Under the pieces are notes generated by a model. That model had not been told where the DNA came from and made no database searches. It was given only the letters and a program-made list of their open reading frames with translations. The translations under genes were made by a program, and so were the position numbers. Shown piece after piece: positions 59,175-64,000 of a DNA stretch of 64,000 bases (the first letter of the stretch is position 1; each line of letters starts with the position of its first letter). This stretch comes from Anaerolineales bacterium (lineage in GTDB: Bacteria > Chloroflexota > Anaerolineae > 4572-78 > J111): assembly GCA_015075185.1 (NCBI GenBank), contig JABTUW010000001.1, forward strand, positions 124,001-188,000, in the 5' to 3' direction.

Positions 59175-60206
59175 ATGGTTATGTCCCAACAGTTGCATTT
59201 TCCCATTGTCGAAACCAGCCAAATAGCCGAGGCCCGGCGCGCCGTTACCGCCCTGGCCGGCAATCTCGGCTTTGACGAGACAGAAACGGGCAAGATTGCC
59301 CTGATCGTTACTGAAGCCGCAACCAACCTGATTAAGCATGCCGCCGGGGGTCAACTTTTGGTCCGTTCCCTGGCAGAAGCGGAGCGGCTGGGCCTGGAGC
59401 TTCTGGTCCTGGATCAGGGGCCGGGGTTGGCTAACGTCGGTCAGGCCCTGGCCGACGGTTACTCCACCGCCGCCAGTCCCGGCACAGGGCTGGGCGCGAT
59501 CATCCGTCTCTCTACGGTTTTCGATATTTACTCGCTGCCGGCCAGAGGCACAGCTTTGCTGGCCCAGGTGTGGCGACAAACCAGGCCGGGTAGGCCCATG
59601 CCTGGCCTTCAGGAGGTGGGCAACAGCACATCGCCCCTGAAAATTGGAGGGGTCTGCCTGGCCAAACCGGGCCAGGAACTATCCGGTGACAACTGGGCCG
59701 CGGTCCAAAACGGCCATCGCTGCCTGGTCATGGTCGCCGATGGGCTGGGTCATGGTCCCGCGGCGGCGGCGGCTTCCCAGGCGGCGGTTGAAGTGCTGGC
59801 GCTGAAGTCCAGCCTGACCCCGCTGGCGATTATTGAAGCGGCCCACGCTGCCCTGTACCATACCCGTGGAGCGGCCGTAACGGTGGCCGAGCTTGACCTG
59901 GCCCGCTTGGTCGTCAAGGCAGCCGGCGTCGGTAACATTAGTGGCGCGATCCTGTCTACCGGCGCTCCCCGGCGGCTGACTTCTTACAACGGTATTGTCG
60001 GCCATCAAGTACAAAAATTTCAGGAGTTCAGTTATCCCTGGCCGGCGGACGCTCTCCTGGTGTTACATTCGGATGGCCTGACTACCCATTGGAACCTGGA
60101 CGCTTATCCCGGCTTGATCGCTCGCCACCCCAGCTTGATTGCCGGGGTGCTCTACCGGGATTTTAGCCGGGGCAGCGATGATGTGAGCGTAGTGGTAATT
60201 AAATAA
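59175..60206 (+). CDS. Switch-kinase HATPase fused to RsbX/SpoIIE-type PP2C phosphatase
   Basis: 343 aa. Residues 1-135 are an RsbT/RsbW-like GHKL domain (VTEAATNLIKHAAGGQLLV, DQGPGLANV, GTGLGAIIRL). Residues 150-343 are a PP2C-type phosphatase of the RsbX class (GDNWAAVQNGHRCLVMVADGLGHG, LLVLHSDGLTTHW, GSDDVSVVVI). RsbX removes phosphate from RsbS-P and resets the stressosome; here it is joined to a kinase-like domain. ATG 59175 or ATG 59181, neither with a strong ribosome-binding site. It starts 7 bp after rsbT. Confidence 0.88.
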   Translation: MVMSQQLHFPIVETSQIAEARRAVTALAGNLGFDETETGKIALIVTEAATNLIKHAAGGQLLVRSLAEAERLGLELLVLDQGPGLANVGQALADGYSTAASPGTGLGAIIRLSTVFDIYSLPARGTALLAQVWRQTRPGRPMPGLQEVGNSTSPLKIGGVCLAKPGQELSGDNWAAVQNGHRCLVMVADGLGHGPAAAAASQAAVEVLALKSSLTPLAIIEAAHAALYHTRGAAVTVAELDLARLVVKAAGVGNISGAILSTGAPRRLTSYNGIVGHQVQKFQEFSYPWPADALLVLHSDGLTTHWNLDAYPGLIARHPSLIAGVLYRDFSRGSDDVSVVVIK

Positions 60207-60214
60207 AATAGCAC

Positions 60215-60333
60215 TTACGCAGTCGAAGCGTGTGTCTAAAAACTAACCACAGATTTCACGGATTACACAGAAAAATAGAAGGAATTTTGTGAAATCTGTG
60301 CAATCTGTGGTTAAAAATATTTGAACTGCGTAA
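60215..60333. repeat. MITE-like element between stressosome operon and hybrid kinase
   Basis: Outer inverted repeat TTACGCAGT (60215-60223) / ACTGCGTAA (60325-60333). Inside, TAACCACAGATT (60244-60255) pairs with 60302-60313, and CAGATTTCAC (60250-60259) can alternatively pair with 60289-60298. Whole unit about 119 bp, non-coding. A fragment of the end sequence (AACTGCGTAAC) also lies near 25760. Confidence 0.55.
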
Positions 60334-60361
60334 CTTGTATAAAAGTGAGAGCATTTGCCAG

Positions 60362-60396
60362 CTTGTTCCCAAACTGACGCGAAGCGTGGGAACAAG
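60362..60396. repeat. CTTGTTCCCA-family inverted repeat
   Basis: CTTGTTCCCA (60362-60371) pairs with TGGGAACAAG (60387-60396); the inner bases carry CGCGAAGCG. It matches the half element at about 49218-49241. Confidence 0.6.
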
Positions 60397-60413
60397 TTGG
60401 CAGAAATTTAGTT

Positions 60414-62567
60414 ATGAGTTGGTCCATTCTTTCTATCTCAATCAAATATGAACAGGATGTGGTTATTGCCCGCCAGCGGGTCAAGCAGATTGCCGGCCTG
60501 GTTGGTTTTGATACTCCTGATCAAACCCGCATCGCCACCGCTGTCTCGGAAATTGCCCGCAACGCCTTTATCCACGCCGGGGGGGGCAAAGCCGAATTCC
60601 GGCTGGAAGGCCAGACTTCACCCCAGGTGTTGCTCATCCGGGTGCAGGATCAGGGGCCGGGCATCGCCGATGTGCCGGCCGTTTTGCAGCGAGAACCGTC
60701 TGCCCGACCCGGCATGGGCATCGCCGCCGCCCGACGCTTGATGGACCAGTTCGAGATCGAATCCACGCCGGGCAGCGGGACCATCGTCTGGCTCAAAAAG
60801 CTGCTGCCCCCCAGAGCGCCTTTGATCACCCCGGAACGCCTGCGGCAAATCAGCGGGCAGTTGGCCGAACACCGGCCGCAGAGTCCCCTGGAAGAAATAC
60901 AGCAGCAAAACCGGGAACTGCTGCGCACGCTGGAAGAGCTGCACCAGCGCCAGGAAGACCTCATCCGGCTCAACCGGGAGCTGGAGGACACCAACCGGGG
61001 TGTGGTGGCGCTCTATGCCGAGCTGGATGAAAAGGCCGATCATCTGCGCCGCGCCGACGAGATGAAATCGCGCTTTCTCTCCAATATGAGCCACGAATTC
61101 CGCACCCCCCTGAACTCCATTCTGGCCCTCTCGCGGCTGCTGCTGGATCGCACGGATGGCGACTTAACCTCAGAGCAGGATAAACAGGTCCGCTACATTC
61201 GCCAGGCCGGCCAGGGGCTTTTAGAACTGGTCAACGATTTGCTTGACCTGGCCAAGATTGAAGCGGGCAAGACGGTGGTCCAACCGGCTGAATTCAGTGT
61301 GGCTGACCTCTTCAGTGCCCTACGCGGGATGTTACGGCCGCTGCTGCTCAACGAGGCGGTCACTCTGGTCTTTGAAGAGCCTGAAGGTTTGCCCCCCCTT
61401 TATACCGACGAAGGTAAAGTTTCCCAGATTTTGCGTAACTTCCTGTCCAATGCTCTAAAATTTACCGAACGGGGCGAAGTCCGTGTTTCCGCTGCCCTTG
61501 CCCCGGAGCGCGGCCAGGTCATCTTTGCCGTCGCCGATACGGGCATTGGCATCGCTCCCGAAAATCAGGCCCATATCTTTGAGGAATTTACCCAATTAGA
61601 GCATCCGCTCCAGCGGCGCGTTAAAGGAACCGGACTCGGTCTGCCCCTCTGTCGCAAGCTGGCAACGCTGTTGGGGGGCACGGTCTGGGTTGAAAGCCAA
61701 CTGGGCCTTGGTTCGACCTTTTTTGCCGAAATTCCCAGCCATTACGCCGAAGCGGAACAGGGTGAAGGCCCGGCGGCTGTGGCAGAGATGAAAGCGCCCG
61801 ATCCTGATCATCTCCCTGTACTGATCGTGGAAGATGAAGCGGGCACTCGTCTGCTTTACGAAAAGTTTCTCAAGGGAAGTCACTTCCAACCTATTCCTGC
61901 TCGCACCCTGAGAGAGGCGCAGCACATGATTGAGAAGGTCCAGCCGCAAGCCATCATCCTGGATATCCTGCTGCCCGATCAAGAGGCCTGGAGCTGGCTG
62001 GCCAAGCTCAAGAGTGACGCCCATACCCGGCGCATCCCTGTTTTGGTCGTAACCCAGGTTGAAGATCCGCAAAAAGGATTGGCCCTGGGCGCCGATGCTT
62101 ACGGGATCAAGCCCGTCGAACGGAAGTGGCTGCTGGAGCAGCTCACCCGGCTGACCCAGTCAAAACCGAGCTTATTAATCATTGACGACGAAGTAACGGC
62201 CCGTTATCTGCTCACCAAGATGCTGGCCCCAATCCCCTATCTCATCGTCGAAGCCGCCGACGGGTCGGAAGGTCTCCGCCGGGCGCGCGAAACTCAACCC
62301 AGGGCCATTTTTCTCGATTTGATCCTGCCTGTACTGAGCGGCTTTGAAGTGCTACAGCAGCTTAAAGCCGATCCATTGACCAGGCCGATCCCGGTTGTTG
62401 TGGTCACCTCAAAGGTTTTAACAGGGGAGGAAAGAACCTACCTGGCGACATGCGCCCAGGCGACTCTGGCCAAAGAAACGTTGTCGTCCGAGCTGGTGTT
62501 AGAGACGGTGAAGAAAATAATAGCGGCTGAGACTAACGGAGATGGCCATGGTCAAACAACCTCCTAA
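60414..62567 (+). CDS. Hybrid histidine kinase with RsbT-like N-terminal domain and two receivers
   Basis: 717 aa. Residues 1-135 are an RsbT-like GHKL domain (RIATAVSEIARNAFIHAGGG, DQGPGIADV, GMGIAAARRLMDQF). A coiled coil follows (about 150-215), then HisKA with phospho-His in SNMSHEFRTPLNSILALSR near 227, HATPase (NFLSNALKFTERGE, ADTGIGIAPE, GTGLGLPLCRKLA), receiver 1 (about 468-575, LIVEDEAG, IILDILLPD) and receiver 2 (about 583-700, LIIDDEVTA, FLDLILPVLSG). It links stressosome-type switching to His-Asp phosphotransfer. Start ATG 60414. Confidence 0.92.
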   Translation: MSWSILSISIKYEQDVVIARQRVKQIAGLVGFDTPDQTRIATAVSEIARNAFIHAGGGKAEFRLEGQTSPQVLLIRVQDQGPGIADVPAVLQREPSARPGMGIAAARRLMDQFEIESTPGSGTIVWLKKLLPPRAPLITPERLRQISGQLAEHRPQSPLEEIQQQNRELLRTLEELHQRQEDLIRLNRELEDTNRGVVALYAELDEKADHLRRADEMKSRFLSNMSHEFRTPLNSILALSRLLLDRTDGDLTSEQDKQVRYIRQAGQGLLELVNDLLDLAKIEAGKTVVQPAEFSVADLFSALRGMLRPLLLNEAVTLVFEEPEGLPPLYTDEGKVSQILRNFLSNALKFTERGEVRVSAALAPERGQVIFAVADTGIGIAPENQAHIFEEFTQLEHPLQRRVKGTGLGLPLCRKLATLLGGTVWVESQLGLGSTFFAEIPSHYAEAEQGEGPAAVAEMKAPDPDHLPVLIVEDEAGTRLLYEKFLKGSHFQPIPARTLREAQHMIEKVQPQAIILDILLPDQEAWSWLAKLKSDAHTRRIPVLVVTQVEDPQKGLALGADAYGIKPVERKWLLEQLTRLTQSKPSLLIIDDEVTARYLLTKMLAPIPYLIVEAADGSEGLRRARETQPRAIFLDLILPVLSGFEVLQQLKADPLTRPIPVVVVTSKVLTGEERTYLATCAQATLAKETLSSELVLETVKKIIAAETNGDGHGQTTS

Positions 62568-64000
62568 AATCACCATTCTGAATGTAGATGATGACGAGAT
62601 TAGCTGCTACGCCAAAAGCCGGACGCTGCGCCGGGCCGGCTTTGAGGTCACAGAGGCAACTACCGGCAGCCAGGCTTTGCGTTACATCCAACAAGACAAG
62701 CCGCCCCTGGTCCTGCTCGACATCGGCTTGCCCGACATCAGCGGCCTGGAAGTATGCCGCCGCATCAAAAGCGACCCGGCCCTGGCCTTGACCCTGGTGC
62801 TCCAGGTGTCAGCCTCCCTGGTCAGCAGCACCGACAAAGCGCGGGGCCTGGAAGGGGGAGCGGATGCCTATCTGACCGAGCCAATCGAACCCGAAGAGCT
62901 GGTGGCGACGGTCAAGGCGCTCCTGCGTTTGCGGCAAGCCGAGACAGCCCTTAAAACTCAGGAGGCTTTCCTGCGGCAGGTCATTGACCTCAACCCCAAC
63001 CTCATCTTTGCCAAAGACCGGCAGGGCCGCTTTACCCTGGCCAATCAGGCCGTAGCCGAGGTTTACGGCACGACGGTGGAAGGTCTGCTGGGCAAAACCG
63101 ACGCCGATTTCACCGCCAATCCCGCCGAGATTAAGCACTTTCAACGCGACGACCTGGAAGTGATGGACTCCTTGCAAGAGAAATTCATCCCCGAAGAAAC
63201 CATCACCGACGCCGCCGGGCAGGTCCACTGGCTGCAAACGGTCAAGCGCCCGATTATCGGCGAGGATGGCCTGGCGCACCAGATTTTGGGTGTGGCTACG
63301 GACATTACCACCCATAAAGAGGACCAGGCCGCCCTGCTCCGGCTGAACGAAACGTTAGAACAGCGCGTAAGCGAGCGCACCGCGCTGATCCAACTGCTCC
63401 AGGAAATCACGGCGGCCGCTAATGAAGCTGACACGGTGGAATGGGCGCTGCAATTCACCCTCGATCGGATCTGCGCCTACATCGGCTGGCCGGTGGGCCA
63501 TGTTTACCTGCTGCCAGAAGCAGGACCGCGGGCATTAATTCCCGGCCCCATCTGGCATCTCGACCCGCCGGAGCAGTTTGAACTATTTCGACAAGCAACC
63601 GAGGCCAACCCCCTTCCGCCGGGCGTCGGCCTGCCGGGCCAGGTGTTAACCAGCGACCGGTTGGTCTGGATAAATGATGTGACCCAAGACCCTAACTTTT
63701 CCCGGATGCAAGCGGCCGCCGCCACTGGGCTTAAGGCCGGCTTTGGTTTTCCAATTTGGGCCGGTGAGGAGGTTGTGGCGGTACTGGAATTTTTCTCCAC
63801 CACCACAGCCGAACCCGACGGGGCTTTTCTGGAAGCCGTGACCCAGATTGGCACCCAGTTGGGCCGGGTGGTCGAACGGAAGCGGGCTGAAAAACGGATC
63901 AGGGAGAGTGAGCGGGAGCTGACCGAGGCGCAGCAAATTGCCCATCTGGGCAGTTGGCAGTGGGACATTACCAGCAACAAGGTCTCCTGGTCTGACGAGC
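62548..64000 (+). CDS. Receiver-PAS-GAF-PAS sensor protein, partial (runs off window)
   Basis: At least 484 aa, with no stop before the window edge. Receiver at about 8-125 (NVDDDEIS, LLDIGLPDISG with intact Asp; position of the usual Lys is Glu in YLTEPIE), PAS at about 140-260 (LNPNLIFAKDRQGRFTLANQ), a short coiled coil, GAF at about 290-440 (WALQFTLDRICAYIGWPVGH), then the start of a second PAS (IAHLGSWQWDI). A kinase domain probably follows outside. ATG 62548 has GGAG 6 nt upstream and overlaps the upstream gene by 20 nt. Confidence 0.88.
   Translation, partial: MVKQPPKITILNVDDDEISCYAKSRTLRRAGFEVTEATTGSQALRYIQQDKPPLVLLDIGLPDISGLEVCRRIKSDPALALTLVLQVSASLVSSTDKARGLEGGADAYLTEPIEPEELVATVKALLRLRQAETALKTQEAFLRQVIDLNPNLIFAKDRQGRFTLANQAVAEVYGTTVEGLLGKTDADFTANPAEIKHFQRDDLEVMDSLQEKFIPEETITDAAGQVHWLQTVKRPIIGEDGLAHQILGVATDITTHKEDQAALLRLNETLEQRVSERTALIQLLQEITAAANEADTVEWALQFTLDRICAYIGWPVGHVYLLPEAGPRALIPGPIWHLDPPEQFELFRQATEANPLPPGVGLPGQVLTSDRLVWINDVTQDPNFSRMQAAAATGLKAGFGFPIWAGEEVVAVLEFFSTTTAEPDGAFLEAVTQIGTQLGRVVERKRAEKRIRESERELTEAQQIAHLGSWQWDITSNKVSWSDE

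Noticed and set aside
1..64000. tRNA, rRNA or riboswitch genes
   Set aside because: I looked for cloverleaf cores (GTTCGA arms with CCA ends), rRNA-like stretches and known riboswitch cores and saw none that I could support.

Overview
The window looks like a chromosomal segment of a Chloroflexota bacterium, probably near Anaerolineae/Caldilineae. This is inferred from gene content: a heptose/glycosyltransferase cluster, RsbRST with hybrid kinases, an F420-type flavin oxidoreductase, PRC-barrel and BON stress proteins, and moderately high GC with AT-rich intergenic promoters. No rRNA, tRNA or ribosomal marker is present, so placement is tentative.

Layout. (1) 0.1-7.8 kb: a rhamnoside-use locus on the minus strand (GH78 alpha-L-rhamnosidase, two sugar ABC permeases, a lipoprotein binding protein, and a LacI regulator with a 30-bp palindromic operator upstream). 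(2) 7.9-24.3 kb: a long minus-strand cluster for a heptose-containing surface glycan. It encodes three GT9 heptosyltransferase-like proteins, several GT2/GT4 enzymes, a complete ADP-heptose pathway (GmhA fused to a GT4, GmhB, bifunctional HldE), an SDR and an SLC13 transporter. Many genes overlap by 4 nt. A plus-strand methyltransferase gene inside it carries a frameshift. (3) 24.4-56.2 kb: a stress and signalling region with a CdaR-like regulator, two NarL-type response regulators, a stand-alone pseudo-receiver, a PP2C phosphatase, a PAS/GAF histidine kinase, LEA-like, holin-like, PRC-barrel, BON, GspM-like, YciF-like, YihY and GlsB-type envelope proteins, a cysteine-free family-4-like uracil-DNA glycosylase, a glycosyltransferase/UDP-galactopyranose mutase fusion and a GH2 glycosidase. 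(4) 56.2-57.3 kb: an intact insertion sequence with 8-bp target duplication. (5) 57.5-64 kb: a stressosome operon (RsbR, RsbS, RsbT), a switch-kinase/PP2C fusion, a hybrid histidine kinase with an RsbT-like N-terminus, and a receiver-PAS-GAF protein running off the end.

Main observation. Twelve promoters between 25.8 and 56.2 kb share one architecture: a 14-bp dyad (consensus YRCYCA-nn-TGGGTR) directly abutting a weak -35 (mostly TAGGCA), then a 17-18 bp spacer and a TATAAT-like -10. At seven of them a second copy of the dyad lies upstream, 77-79 bp away in five cases, often with a hairpin between the two copies. The promoters lead to the CdaR-like regulator, both NarL regulators, both stand-alone receivers and most of the envelope-stress genes. 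This predicts a local, probably autoregulated regulon controlled by an unidentified factor, with the two NarL-type regulators the best candidates. The Rsb operon itself has no such promoter.
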